Shown: piece after piece, positions 38,411-47,081 of the stretch | Layout: each line of letters opens with the position of its first letter | How positions within the stretch are numbered: position 1 is the stretch's first letter | NCBI RefSeq assembly: GCF_000025325.1 | Contig: NC_013743.1 | Coordinates: 3,720,001 to 3,784,000 of the forward strand | DNA length: 64,000 bases | Source: Haloterrigena turkmenica DSM 5511 | GTDB taxonomy: Archaea > Halobacteriota > Halobacteria > Halobacteriales > Natrialbaceae | Direction of reading: 5' to 3' | Notes under the pieces: generated by a model | What the model was told of the DNA's origin: nothing | Databases searched by the model: none | What the model saw: the letters and a program-made list of their open reading frames with translations, nothing else | Position numbers and translations under genes: made by a program

Positions 38411-39877
38411 CTATTCGACGGGGGGCGTCGGCGCGTCGGCTTCCGGCGGCGATTCTCGTTCGGGATCGTCCTTGTAGAAGATCCGCCAGCCGGTCGCGCC
38501 CATCAGGACTAGTATCAGCGGCGAGAGGATTCCGAAGAAGTAGTACGGGGCGTACTCGATCACCGGCACGCCGAGCGCCGAGGCCATGAAGACCCCGCCG
38601 GATCCCCAGGGCACGAACGCCGACGTCGTCGTCCCGGACGCCTCGACCGCCCGCGAGAGGTTCCGGCTCTCGAGGTCGTATTCGTCGTACAGGTTCTGCA
38701 GCGTCATCCCGGGAACGACGATCGCCATGTACTGTTCCGCGGCGAGGAAGTTCATCGCGATCGTTCCCGCGGCCGTGCCGGCCGTCAGGCCCGCGACGCT
38801 GCTGACGGCCCGTCCGATGTGGTAGGCGATCGCCGCCAGCACGCCGGTTTCCTGCAAAATTCCGCCCAGCGCCAGCGCGGCCACGACGATCGAGACGACC
38901 CACACGGAGCCCTCGAGGCCGCCGCTCGCGAGCAGTTCGTCCGTGAGGTCGACGCCCGTTTCGGGGCCGGTCCCGAAGTGGACGGTCTCCCAGGCGGCGG
39001 CGAAGCCGACGCCCTGCACCGTGGTGCTGACCGCGACGCCGGCGAAGATCCCGGCGCCGAGCGACGGCAGCGCGGGGAAGCCGTAGAACGCGAGCGCGAA
39101 CGTGATGACCAACGGGATGAACGTCAGCGGCGAGATCGCGTAACTGCTCTCGAGGCCGCCCTGGATCTCGGCGATCCGATCGACGGGGATCGTCCCGCTC
39201 GCGCTCAGGCCCAGCACGACGAACAGGAGCAGCGAGATCGCGAACGAGATCGCGGTGCCGGGACGCATCGCCCGGATGTGGTCCATCAGTTCCGTGTTCG
39301 TCACCGCGGCGGCGAGGTTCGTGGTGTCCGAGAGCGGCGAGTTCTTGTCGCCGGTGTAGGCGCCCGAGAGGACGGCGCCGGCCGTCATCGCCTCCGGAAT
39401 CCCGAGCCCGGAGCCGATCCCGATCATCGCGACGCCGAGCGTCCCGGCCGTCGTCCACGAGGAACCGATCGCGAAGGCGACGACCGCCGAGAGGACGACG
39501 GTAAAGGGGAGGAAGATCCCCGGTGACAGGAACTCGAGCCCGTAGTACATGAGCGTCGGGATCGTCCCGGAATCGATCCACGCCGAGATGAGCATGTAGA
39601 TGACGAACAAGATGAGGATGGCTTGGAGACCGGTCAGAATACTGCGACCGATCCCGTCGTAGAGGTCGCTCCAGGCGTAGCTGAAGTAGTACCGGCCGAA
39701 CAGTCCCGCGAAGGCGATCCCCCACAACAGCGGCATCTGCGGATCCATCTCGAGATAGATCATCCCGACCGAGAGGAACAGGATCATTCCCGCGATCGGG
39801 ACGAGCGCTTCCCCCAAGGACGGCCGCTTATCCTCGGGGATTTCGTCGTAGGTCTTCGGTGTGAAGTCCAGTGCCAT
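38411..39877 (-). CDS. nhaC: Na+/H+ antiporter NhaC
   Basis: A 488-residue membrane protein with about 11-12 spans, family NhaC/MleN. Conserved stretches are FAIGSSWTTAGTLGVAMIGIG, GAVLSGAYTGDKNSPLSDTTNLAA and EQYMAIVVPGMTLQNLYDEY. Members exchange Na+ for H+ or couple it to malate/lactate; in a halophile the former is likely. TATA-like elements occur in the 144 bp between it and the divergent rio1. Confidence 0.92.
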   Translation of the reverse strand: MALDFTPKTYDEIPEDKRPSLGEALVPIAGMILFLSVGMIYLEMDPQMPLLWGIAFAGLFGRYYFSYAWSDLYDGIGRSILTGLQAILILFVIYMLISAWIDSGTIPTLMYYGLEFLSPGIFLPFTVVLSAVVAFAIGSSWTTAGTLGVAMIGIGSGLGIPEAMTAGAVLSGAYTGDKNSPLSDTTNLAAAVTNTELMDHIRAMRPGTAISFAISLLLFVVLGLSASGTIPVDRIAEIQGGLESSYAISPLTFIPLVITFALAFYGFPALPSLGAGIFAGVAVSTTVQGVGFAAAWETVHFGTGPETGVDLTDELLASGGLEGSVWVVSIVVAALALGGILQETGVLAAIAYHIGRAVSSVAGLTAGTAAGTIAMNFLAAEQYMAIVVPGMTLQNLYDEYDLESRNLSRAVEASGTTTSAFVPWGSGGVFMASALGVPVIEYAPYYFFGILSPLILVLMGATGWRIFYKDDPERESPPEADAPTPPVE

Positions 39878-40021
39878 GAGCAGGTCGCACGCGTTTTTTC
39901 TACAGCGAATATAAATAGATCGCCATTCCCCGTTCGCTGTTGCGCCCGACTTCGCGGCGACCGGAACGGGCCGGCGACCAGACCCAGTACTTTACCCGTC
40001 GGAGCGCCTACGACCGAGTAG

Positions 40022-40897
40022 ATGGGAGAGGGAACGGAATACGGGCTGGTCGACCTCGAGGAGGTCGAGACGCCGGGCGACGAGTGGGAAGAGATCGACG
40101 TCTCGGACACCGAGGCCGACCGGATCGCTCGCAAGCGCGACCGGGAGTTCGAGCAGTTCGAGGAGCGCATCAAGGACGCCGACCAGTTCAAGGTCGAGCA
40201 GTCGGTGTTCGACGACGCGACCCTCGCTGCGCTGTACAAACTCGTCCAGGACGGCTACGTCGAGGCCTTCGGCGGGCCGCTGTCGACGGGCAAGGAGGCC
40301 AACGTCTATCACGCGCTGGGCGACGAGCGCGAGGTCGCGGTCAAGATCTACCGGATCAACGCCTCGAACTTCCGGCAGATGCGCGACTACCTCGAGGGCG
40401 ACCCGCGCTTCGAGGGGCTGGGCGGCAAGAAGAAAGACGTCGTCCTCGCGTGGACCAAGAAGGAACTGGCGAATCTAGAGCGGGCGAAGGCGGCCGGCGT
40501 CCGCGTCCCGGAGCCGATCGCCACCGAGCGCAACGTGTTGGTCATGGAGTACATCGGCACCGACGACGGCCGCGCGAAACGCCTCGGCGAGGTCCACATC
40601 GAGAACCCCCAGACCGCCTACGAGGTCATGCGCGAGTATATGCGCCGCCTCTATTCGGCGGGGCTGATCCACGGCGACCTCAGCGAGTACAACGTCGTCT
40701 TCGACCAGGACGAGGGCCAGCTCGTCTTCATCGACCTCGGCCAGGCCGTCACGGTCCACCACCCCAATAGCCGGGAGTTCTTAGAGCGAGACTGCCGGAA
40801 CGTCGCCGGATTCTTCTCGCGACAGGGGATGGACGTCACCGAAGACGAGTTGCTCGAGTTCGTCACGAGTCCGGAGCCGGATCCATCGCGAGACTGA
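40022..40897 (+). CDS. rio1: RIO1 family serine kinase
   Basis: A 291-residue atypical kinase needed for late small-subunit maturation. It has the RIO flexible loop and P-loop (GPLSTGKEANVYHAL, about 81-95), the Lys in VAVKIYR, the catalytic HGDLSEYNVVF and metal-binding FIDLGQAV. The N-terminal 60 residues are a charged helix. The KH-domain partner often found next to rio1 in archaea is at 44660, separated here by trpS and others. Confidence 0.95.
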   Translation: MGEGTEYGLVDLEEVETPGDEWEEIDVSDTEADRIARKRDREFEQFEERIKDADQFKVEQSVFDDATLAALYKLVQDGYVEAFGGPLSTGKEANVYHALGDEREVAVKIYRINASNFRQMRDYLEGDPRFEGLGGKKKDVVLAWTKKELANLERAKAAGVRVPEPIATERNVLVMEYIGTDDGRAKRLGEVHIENPQTAYEVMREYMRRLYSAGLIHGDLSEYNVVFDQDEGQLVFIDLGQAVTVHHPNSREFLERDCRNVAGFFSRQGMDVTEDELLEFVTSPEPDPSRD

Positions 40898-40978
40898 TAC
40901 GGTCTGCTGTAACGATTTACCGGCGCAACCGCGACCCGTCCTGCGGTTGCGCCGGAAATGACTTGCACCAGACCGTAT
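40897..40978. repeat. 82-bp nested palindromic element
   Basis: Outer arms ATACGGTCT (40897-40905) / AGACCGTAT (40970-40978) enclose inner perfect 13-bp arms CCGGCGCAACCGC (40920-40932) / GCGGTTGCGCCGG (40943-40955) with a 10-bp loop; the stretches between are imperfectly complementary. It begins on the last base of the rio1 stop. It could be a terminator for rio1 or a small non-autonomous mobile element. Confidence 0.7.
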
Positions 40979-41000
40979 GAGCTGCCGGCCCCGAAACGCT

Positions 41001-41008
41001 CTTTATCA
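41001..41008 (+). promoter_or_regulatory. TATA box of the second trpS leader transcript
   Basis: CTTTATCA is centred about 26 bp before ATG 41030, the start of an 8-codon leader ORF. Transcription therefore should begin at that ATG, 167 nt before trpS. Confidence 0.6.
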
Positions 41009-41029
41009 GTGCGCCAATACGATACGTCG

Positions 41030-41056
41030 ATGACGACCGCTCTCGAGTGGCAGTGA
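41030..41056 (+). CDS. Trp-containing leader peptide MTTALEWQ
   Basis: An 8-codon ORF, ATG 41030 to TGA 41054-41056. Its single TGG codon (41048-41050) is the seventh. The codons for T-A-L-E form the left arm of an 11-bp perfect inverted repeat, so a ribosome halted at TGG would cover that arm. The downstream gene is a tryptophan-tRNA ligase. Together with the TATA spacing this is the expected layout of an attenuator. One Trp codon is fewer than in bacterial trp leaders, so chance is not excluded. Confidence 0.52.
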   Translation: MTTALEWQ

Positions 41057-41105
41057 CGCTGGCAGACCCCCTCGAGAGCGGACAGTCCCGTCGCTGCGGG
41101 CGACG
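41037..41105 (+). promoter_or_regulatory. inverted repeats in the trpS leader, candidate attenuator
   Basis: CCGCTCTCGAG (41037-41047) and CTCGAGAGCGG (41071-41081) are perfectly complementary over 11 bp; the 23-nt loop holds the Trp codon and the leader stop. A second hairpin, CGTCGC(41089-41094)/GCGACG(41100-41105), follows. No T-run comes after either stem, so how they would affect transcription or translation is open. The remaining leader to 41196 is GC-rich. Confidence 0.5.
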
Positions 41106-41196
41106 CGGCCTAACCCGGCGGCCGCGGCGGCGGGCGCTCCCTTCGCTCTGTTTCTCGAATCGCGTTCCGACCGTCGCAGTCGCAGCTACGAATCCA

Positions 41197-42435
41197 ATGC
41201 CAGCACCATCCGACATACCGAACGGCACCGACAGCGAGACGAACGCCGCATCCCCCGCTGAGGAGGCCGCGGCCGCCGACGAGTTCACCGTCACGCCCTA
41301 CGCCGTCGACGGCGAGATCGACTACGAGAAACTGCTCGAGCGCTTCGGCGCGGATCCGCTCACCGACGAGCAGATCGAACGCTTCCCCGACCACCCGCTG
41401 CTCAGACGGCGGACGTTCTACGCGGGCCGGGACGTCGACGACTACCTCGAGGCCGCCGCGGCCGGCGATCCGCACGCGATCGTCACCGGTCGCGGCCCCT
41501 CGGGACCGATGCATCTGGGCCACGTCCTCCCGCTGTACCTCGCGAAGCGGTTCCAGCGGGAGACCGGCGCGACGGTGTACGTCCCGCTCTCCGACGACGA
41601 GAAGTTCCTCGCGAAGGACCAGTCGTTCGAATCGATCGGCGAGCACACCCGCGAGAACCTGCGCGATATCCTCGCCGTCGGCTTCGATCCCGACCGGACG
41701 CGGATCGTCGTCGACACCGCCGACGCGGACGTGATCTATCCGATCGCCGTTCGTCTCGCGAAACACCTCACACCGGCGACCGTCGAGGCCGTCTACGGCG
41801 AGCAGGACACCGTTGGCCTGCAGTTCTATCCCGCCGTGCAGGCGACCCACCTCCTGTTGCCACAACTCGTCGCGGGCCGACAACCGACGCAGGTCCCGAT
41901 CGCCGTCGATCAGGACCCCCACGTCCGCGTCTGTCGCGACGTCGCCGCGAAGGAGGCGCTGCCGGTCGACAAACCGGGCGCGCTGCTCGGGCGGTTCCTT
42001 CCGAGCCTCGAGGGACCCGGCAAAATGAGTTCCTCCGGCGACGCGCCGTCGATCGAACTCACGGACGACCCCGAGAGCGTTGCCGAGACGGTCCGGACCC
42101 ACGCCTACACCGGCGGCCGAGCGACCCTCGCGGAACACCGCGAGCGGGGCGGCGATCCAAGCGTCGACGTCCCCTTCCAGTACCTGCGATTCTTCTTCGA
42201 ACCGGACGACGAGCGACTCGAGCGCATCGCGGCTGATTATCGGTCGGGTGACCTGCTCAGCGGCGAACTGAAGGAGCTCGCGATCGACCGAATCACCGAC
42301 TTCCTCGCCGACCACCAGCGGCGGCGCGGGGAGCTGGGCTCGCTCGAGACCGAACTCGAGCCCTACCGGCTGACCGCGGGAGAGCGGCGACGAGCGCTCG
42401 AGCGGGCCGGCGTGCCGACGGGGCTCGAGGCGTAA
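41197..42435 (+). CDS. trpS: tryptophan-tRNA ligase, canonical archaeal type
   Basis: A 412-residue class I synthetase. The N-terminal FTVTPYAVDGEIDYEKLLERFG and HPLLRRRTFYAGRD match the standard archaeal/eukaryotic TrpRS. The HIGH motif is HLGH (106-109, in SGPMHLGH), the KMSKS motif is KMSSS (from Lys276), and VPIAVDQDPHVRVCRD marks the tryptophan/tRNA region. The first 28 residues are an acidic tail. The start is ATG 41197; an open frame runs upstream to GTG 41047 but its composition is not protein-like. The gene is preceded by a Trp-codon micro-ORF and hairpin, unlike the paralogue at 6276. Confidence 0.95.
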   Translation: MPAPSDIPNGTDSETNAASPAEEAAAADEFTVTPYAVDGEIDYEKLLERFGADPLTDEQIERFPDHPLLRRRTFYAGRDVDDYLEAAAAGDPHAIVTGRGPSGPMHLGHVLPLYLAKRFQRETGATVYVPLSDDEKFLAKDQSFESIGEHTRENLRDILAVGFDPDRTRIVVDTADADVIYPIAVRLAKHLTPATVEAVYGEQDTVGLQFYPAVQATHLLLPQLVAGRQPTQVPIAVDQDPHVRVCRDVAAKEALPVDKPGALLGRFLPSLEGPGKMSSSGDAPSIELTDDPESVAETVRTHAYTGGRATLAEHRERGGDPSVDVPFQYLRFFFEPDDERLERIAADYRSGDLLSGELKELAIDRITDFLADHQRRRGELGSLETELEPYRLTAGERRRALERAGVPTGLEA

Positions 42436-42511
42436 GTCCGCTCGAGTCGTCTACTCTGCCGACGCGCGTCGCTCCCGAACGCATTAGTGGCTCCCCCTCG
42501 CGCGATTCCAT

Positions 42512-43012
42512 ATGAACATCGGGATCGTTGCCGACACCCACGACAACGTCGAGGCTATCGAGCGAGCGACCGAGATCTTCGCCGATGAAGGCGTCGAGAT
42601 CGTGATCCACTGCGGCGACTTCGTCGCGCCGCTGATGGTCGACTACTTCGACGAGTTCGAACTCCACGGCGTCCTCGGGAACAACGACGGCGACGTCGCC
42701 AACCTGCAGGCCGCGTTCGACGCGCTGGGCGGCGAGAGCGAACTCCACGGCCGCTTTGCGAGCCTCGAGTTCGACGGGCTCTCGTTCGCGGTGCTCCACG
42801 GCGAGCATCTCGAGGAGGTCGAGGCGATCGCGGCCGGCGAGATGTTCGATTTCGTCTGTTACGGCCATCACCACGAGCACGAGCTGTCCGAAGAGGGCCG
42901 GACGACGGTGCTCAACCCCGGCGCACACGTGCTGGCGAGCGAGAAGGACCGTACGGTCGCCATCGTCGACACCCGCTCGGAATCGATTCGGTTCCGGTCG
43001 GTCGACGAGTGA
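42512..43012 (+). CDS. YfcE/MJ0936-type metallophosphodiesterase
   Basis: A 166-residue calcineurin-like phosphoesterase. Metal-binding motifs appear in order: DTHDN (residues 8-12), GDF (in HCGDFVAP), GNND (52-55 region), HGEH and GHHHEHE. The short, compact form matches archaeal MJ0936-type enzymes that hydrolyse phosphodiesters in vitro. The physiological substrate is unknown. Confidence 0.92.
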   Translation: MNIGIVADTHDNVEAIERATEIFADEGVEIVIHCGDFVAPLMVDYFDEFELHGVLGNNDGDVANLQAAFDALGGESELHGRFASLEFDGLSFAVLHGEHLEEVEAIAAGEMFDFVCYGHHHEHELSEEGRTTVLNPGAHVLASEKDRTVAIVDTRSESIRFRSVDE

Positions 43013-43248
43013 CTCCGGTCGCCGCGCGAGCAGTACCGCAATTCCTCGAGCGCGGCGTTTCGATTCGGCTTCGCTCGAGTTCCAACCTGATTCGAGAACG
43101 GGATCGGAGTATTATCAACCTGGTATACTATAATTAGTTCGGCTAAATTGCTGAATTAGCACTCCAGTCACCGAATCGCCGTAATTGGCCGAAAAAGTAT
43201 TATTGATCTATGACCTTTCTCCGGCCATGTCGGTAATAAGGACTAGCA

Positions 43249-43611
43249 ATGACCGGTGAACCACCCATCGATGGCGTCGGGAGTGGACCGTACCTCGACG
43301 AGTTCTTCGCTGCCCTCGCGAACTATCGGCGTCGATGCGTGCTACATTATCTGCGAGCGGAAGGGCGTGCATCGCTCGGCGGCATCGCTCGGCAGATCGC
43401 GGCCTGGGAGCGCGCGTATCGATCCGATATCGGTTCCGCGGAACTGCTCGACCGAATCGAGATCGAGCTGTTTCACATACATCTGCCGCGATTACGCGAA
43501 GTGAGTCTCGTCGGGTACGACCGACAGACGTCGCTCGTCATCTATCGCGATCCGCCCGACATCGTCAAAGCGATCCTCGACCTCTGTACTAGCAGAGACA
43601 TTCCGAGCTGA
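43249..43611 (+). CDS. haloarchaeal winged-helix regulator (DUF7344-like)
   Basis: A 120-residue protein with a winged helix: FFAALANYRRRCVLHYLRAEGRASLGGIARQIAAWE, then IELFHIHLPRLREVSLVGYDRQTSLVIY, the pattern also seen in the gene at 63129. Small proteins of this kind are presumed DNA-binding regulators. The upstream 236 bp is unusually AT-rich with several TATA-like boxes (for example AGTATTATTG near 43196). Confidence 0.78.
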   Translation: MTGEPPIDGVGSGPYLDEFFAALANYRRRCVLHYLRAEGRASLGGIARQIAAWERAYRSDIGSAELLDRIEIELFHIHLPRLREVSLVGYDRQTSLVIYRDPPDIVKAILDLCTSRDIPS

Positions 43612-43670
43612 CGACACCTCCGAGTGCGAATCGGGGTCGATAAGTCCCTCCGGAACCGCTCGAGTGCGAC

Positions 43671-44429
43671 TCACATGAACATTCGATCCTCCGGAAAGTT
43701 CTGGCTCCCGGGGTCCTCTCGGGCCTCCAGCGCCGCCATGCGATCCGCGAGTTCGGCGTAGTACCGCTGTAGCTCCGCGGCGCGTTCGCGGAGCTGGTCG
43801 TCGTCGATATCGAGGTCGTAGACGGTTCCCAGGAGGTCCAGATACCGCAGCGCCGCCTCGAGGTCCGGTCCGGGCGGATGCGTCGGTGTAACGTACGTGC
43901 CGAGGGGCGGGGCCTCTCCGTCGAGACTGCGGGCCGTCAGTTCGCCGGCGACGCCGTCGAGCACGCCGCCGCTGGCGGGCGACACGGTCGGTCCGTCGAG
44001 TCGTCGGTCCCTGTACGTCGGCGTGGCGACGTAGAAGACGTCGTGCTCTTCCGGGCCGTGCGGGTACGGAATCCCGTGAAAGACGGCTAACTCATCGATT
44101 TCGGTCGAATCGATCCACTCCAGTATCCCGTCGGCGAACGCGTCGGCCGCCCACACCGGAACGAACAGTTCACTGAGCAACGCGCAGTACTCGGTCCGCG
44201 GCGACGCGTACACGCGCATCGGATGTCGCGGGACGCCGTCCTCGACCGGCGTGATGTCGGGCAGCCCGCGGGCCCGAACGTGACCGACCTGCTCGAACTC
44301 GAGGTGGGTGATGAGGTAATCGACGGCCGTGAGTCCCGCCAGTCCCACGTTCGAGAGGCCAACGAGCAGGGGTCCCTCGAGCGGTTCGTCGCTCTCAACG
44401 ACGACGTCGTACGCTGGATCGGAAGCCAT
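43671..44429 (-). CDS. PAC2 family protein
   Basis: A 252-residue protein of the proteasome-assembly-chaperone-like PAC2 fold: GPLLVGLSNVGLAGLTAVDYLITHLEFEQVGHVRARGLPDITPVEDGVPRHPMRVY at the start, LAVFHGIPYPHGPEEHDVFYVATP in the middle and a coiled-coil end (ERAAELQRYYAELADRMAALEARED). Archaeal PAC2 proteins may assist proteasome assembly; this is not proven here. Confidence 0.88.
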   Translation of the reverse strand: MASDPAYDVVVESDEPLEGPLLVGLSNVGLAGLTAVDYLITHLEFEQVGHVRARGLPDITPVEDGVPRHPMRVYASPRTEYCALLSELFVPVWAADAFADGILEWIDSTEIDELAVFHGIPYPHGPEEHDVFYVATPTYRDRRLDGPTVSPASGGVLDGVAGELTARSLDGEAPPLGTYVTPTHPPGPDLEAALRYLDLLGTVYDLDIDDDQLRERAAELQRYYAELADRMAALEAREDPGSQNFPEDRMFM

Positions 44430-44659
44430 GGGCGTCCTACGCGAGAGCGGTCCTTCAACATCGTACCTCCATCTTCCGGCGGTGCAGACGCGCGGTCGAA
44501 GCGACGCACCGATCGCGGGAGCCGACGACGGCGCTCGAGGCCGATCACCCTCCTACCGCGGCCGTCAGGATAGGTGACTCGTCCCGTTCGGGGTCGCTCC
44601 CCGCAGACCCTGAACGCTCGGACCAAGGTCTTAACCTCACCCAGCCAGTATCGGACAGT

Positions 44660-45217
44660 ATGCAACACGTGAAGATTCCGCAGGACCGCATCGGCGTCCT
44701 CATCGGCGAGGGCGGCGAGACGATGCGCGAGATCGAAGCGGAAGCGGAAGTGCGACTCGACATCGATTCGGAGAACGGCTCCGTCGCCGTCGAGACCGTC
44801 GGCGATCCCGTTCTCGGGCTCAAAGGCCCCGAGATCGTCCGCGCCGTCGGCCGCGGCTTCGCCCCCGAGGCGGCGCTGCGCCTGCTCGAGGACGACATGA
44901 TGCTGTTCGACGTCGTCGACATCGACGCTGCCGCTCGCAACAAGAACGACATGAAACGCAAGAAGGGCCGACTCATCGGCGAGGGCGGCCGGACGCGGGA
45001 ACTCATGGAGGAACTGACCGGCGCCGACGTCGTCATCTACGGCTCGACGCTCGGTATCATCGGGACGCCCGAACAGGTCGACGTCGTCCGCAGCGCCGCC
45101 GAGATGCTCTTGGACGGGGCCCCCCACGGGGCGGTCTACTCCTTCCTCGAGGAGAAACACAACGAAATGAAACACCAGGGGATGGAGTACCACCGGTTCC
45201 CGGGCGGCCAGTCATAA
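44660..45217 (+). CDS. KH domain protein (Dim2/Pno1-like)
   Basis: A 185-residue RNA-binding protein with two KH units: VKIPQDRIGVLIGEGGETMREIEAEAEVRLDIDSENGSVAVE (residues 4-45) and KKGRLIGEGGRTRELMEELTGADVVIYGSTLGIIG (about 99-133), each with a GxxG loop (GEGG). It resembles Pno1/Dim2, which works with Rio1 in 16S rRNA 3'-end maturation; rio1 lies 3.8 kb upstream on the same strand. ATG 44660 gives the family N-terminus. Confidence 0.92.
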   Translation: MQHVKIPQDRIGVLIGEGGETMREIEAEAEVRLDIDSENGSVAVETVGDPVLGLKGPEIVRAVGRGFAPEAALRLLEDDMMLFDVVDIDAAARNKNDMKRKKGRLIGEGGRTRELMEELTGADVVIYGSTLGIIGTPEQVDVVRSAAEMLLDGAPHGAVYSFLEEKHNEMKHQGMEYHRFPGGQS

Positions 45218-45301
45218 CCTCGCGGTCTCAGTTTCGTCAATCGCTCTCGACGGACGATCTCTTTCGCCACTGAGTAGAACGGAGTGAGCCTCTGTCGCGA
45301 G

Positions 45302-45607
45302 TCACATGTGTTTCGCGAGGTTCTCCGGCAGATCGACCTCCTCGCGGTCGCACATGTTCTCGAGGCGACGGGCGATGAGGAACGCGGCCACGTCGCCGGC
45401 CGTCACCACGTACGCGCCGACGAGGTCGCCGAGGACCGCCCGTCCGTCGCGCTCGACGGCGACGACGGTTCCGTCATCGTCGACGACGAGTCCGTCGACC
45501 GAGTCGGCACACTCGATCGCGTCCTCCGGGCCCAGAATGTCCGTCTCCCGGTCGATCGCGGCCTGGATCAGTGCGGTGTAGCCGGGGGATTCGGTCGTCA
45601 TTGACAT
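45302..45607 (-). CDS. conserved haloarchaeal protein, function unknown
   Basis: A 101-residue acidic alpha/beta protein. GPEDAIECADSVDGLVVDDDGTVVAVERDGRAVLGDLVGAYVVTAGDVAAFLIARRLENMC is compact, with a strand-turn-strand pattern. ATG 45607 or ATG 45601 could be the start. No motif allows a functional call. It is 37 bp upstream of the FIST gene stop, same strand, but in a different transcription direction relative to the KH gene. Confidence 0.68.
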   Translation of the reverse strand: MSMTTESPGYTALIQAAIDRETDILGPEDAIECADSVDGLVVDDDGTVVAVERDGRAVLGDLVGAYVVTAGDVAAFLIARRLENMCDREEVDLPENLAKHM

Positions 45608-45643
45608 GCGTGAGGCGCGCTCGTCCGTCGCGTCGGAGCGGGA

Positions 45644-46894
45644 TTACAGTGGCTCATTGGTGATAATCTCGATGGCGATGCTCTGGTGGTGGACGTCTTG
45701 GCGCATGAGCGACCGCGGATCGTCGTTCCACAGCGGATTCGGCGTCGCGATTTCCCCGTAGCTGTAGAATCCGGCAACGGGAACGTCCGGGCCGACGCGC
45801 TCCCTGACGATGTCGAGTTCGGCGTTTCGCGTCTCCTCGTTCGACAGGTGAAACCACCGGCAGTTGCAGTCGAACACCAGTACGGCCGCGATATCCTCCG
45901 GCCCGCCGGCAGCCGTCAGCGCTCGATCGATTGCGGTCTCGACACCGTCGAGGACCGCGTCGGCCGACGTATCCATAACCGTCAGTTTCTGGCCGTCCTC
46001 GAGCGGTTTCTCGCCGACGATCATCGACCCCGTTTCCTCGTCGACGTCGGCGATCATCGCGATATGGCTCTCCTCGCCGTCGTCGTCCGTGCCGAGCGGA
46101 TGGGTCATCAGGAAGTGCTCCTGGGTCACCCGGTCGCCGTAGCGGTCGCGGTAGGCCTCCAGTGCGGGTTTGCCGTCGAGTTCGTAGAGGCGGTTGTCCT
46201 CGGCGCTCGTCACGGTGAACGTGTGGTCGGTCTCGCGCAGGCCGTTGGCGACGCCGATGCCGGTCTTGACGTCGACGTCCATCGCGGCGACGGTCATCGA
46301 GTCCTCGACCGGTTCGCCGTCCCGGTAGACCCACGTCGTGTCGAGTTTCCAGTCGTCCCCGGCGAACCCGCCGGAGACGTGCGCCCAGCCCAGCGCGTCC
46401 TGGACGCCGATCAGCGCCCACTCCTTGCTGCCGGTCAGACCGGGCCCGAACGCGTTCACGAGCAGTTTCGGGTACCACCGCCGGCGGCCCGACTCGGACG
46501 CCGAAACGGACGTCGGGACTGGACCGTCGCCGAGGTCGTCGACGGCCGCCGAGGCCGCTTCCATCCCCGCCTCTCTCGAGAACTCGGCGAACTCCGGTGC
46601 GGACCCGACGCCGGGACGAATGCCGTCGCCCGCGAGCGCGAGCACGACGACGCTTTCGGTGTGCGACTGCGCGCGGGCGATTTCGCCGGCCGTCGAACAG
46701 CCGACGACAGGACAGTCGAGTCCGTCTTCGATACCGCCAAGCAACGCGGTCTGATCGTACTCGCTCGAGCCGAACGCGTACGCGATCCGTTCCTCGCCGC
46801 CGAGGTCGTCTCGTGCGGCGCGGGCTGCGCGTCGGCCGGCCGCCGTCGGGTCGTCGTCGGTCGCGTGGCCGACTCCGGCGAGAATCTCGCTCAT
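45644..46894 (-). CDS. FIST N/C domain sensor protein
   Basis: A 416-residue protein with both FIST modules: the N domain (YAFGSSEYDQTALLGGIEDGLDCPVVGCSTAGEIARA, about 41-77) and the C domain ending VPVAGFYSYGEIATPNPLWNDD. FIST domains are predicted to sense small ligands, perhaps amino acids, and occur with signal-transduction genes. Here the gene is divergent from a histidine kinase, with 187 bp between, which supports a shared pathway. ATG 46894 is chosen; the upstream extended frame runs into the kinase promoter. Confidence 0.9.
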   Translation of the reverse strand: MSEILAGVGHATDDDPTAAGRRAARAARDDLGGEERIAYAFGSSEYDQTALLGGIEDGLDCPVVGCSTAGEIARAQSHTESVVVLALAGDGIRPGVGSAPEFAEFSREAGMEAASAAVDDLGDGPVPTSVSASESGRRRWYPKLLVNAFGPGLTGSKEWALIGVQDALGWAHVSGGFAGDDWKLDTTWVYRDGEPVEDSMTVAAMDVDVKTGIGVANGLRETDHTFTVTSAEDNRLYELDGKPALEAYRDRYGDRVTQEHFLMTHPLGTDDDGEESHIAMIADVDEETGSMIVGEKPLEDGQKLTVMDTSADAVLDGVETAIDRALTAAGGPEDIAAVLVFDCNCRWFHLSNEETRNAELDIVRERVGPDVPVAGFYSYGEIATPNPLWNDDPRSLMRQDVHHQSIAIEIITNEPL

Positions 46895-47081
46895 CGATAC
46901 TAGTCGCAAGGATGGAAGCACACTCACATAAACGTACTGTCCGTCACGGCGGCCGAGGCGTCTCCTTCGCCCCGAACCGACGACGGGGCGACGAGCCGGC
47001 TGAAATTCCAACGCGACCAGCCGCGAAATCCCGCCACCACCCCCACAATGACTATGCCGGTTCGTTACTATCTGCAATGCA

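Noticed and set aside
41047-41196. N-terminal extension of the second TrpRS from GTG 41047
   Set aside because: The frame is open but the translation is Arg/Pro-rich and unlike the family; a micro-ORF and hairpins explain the interval better.
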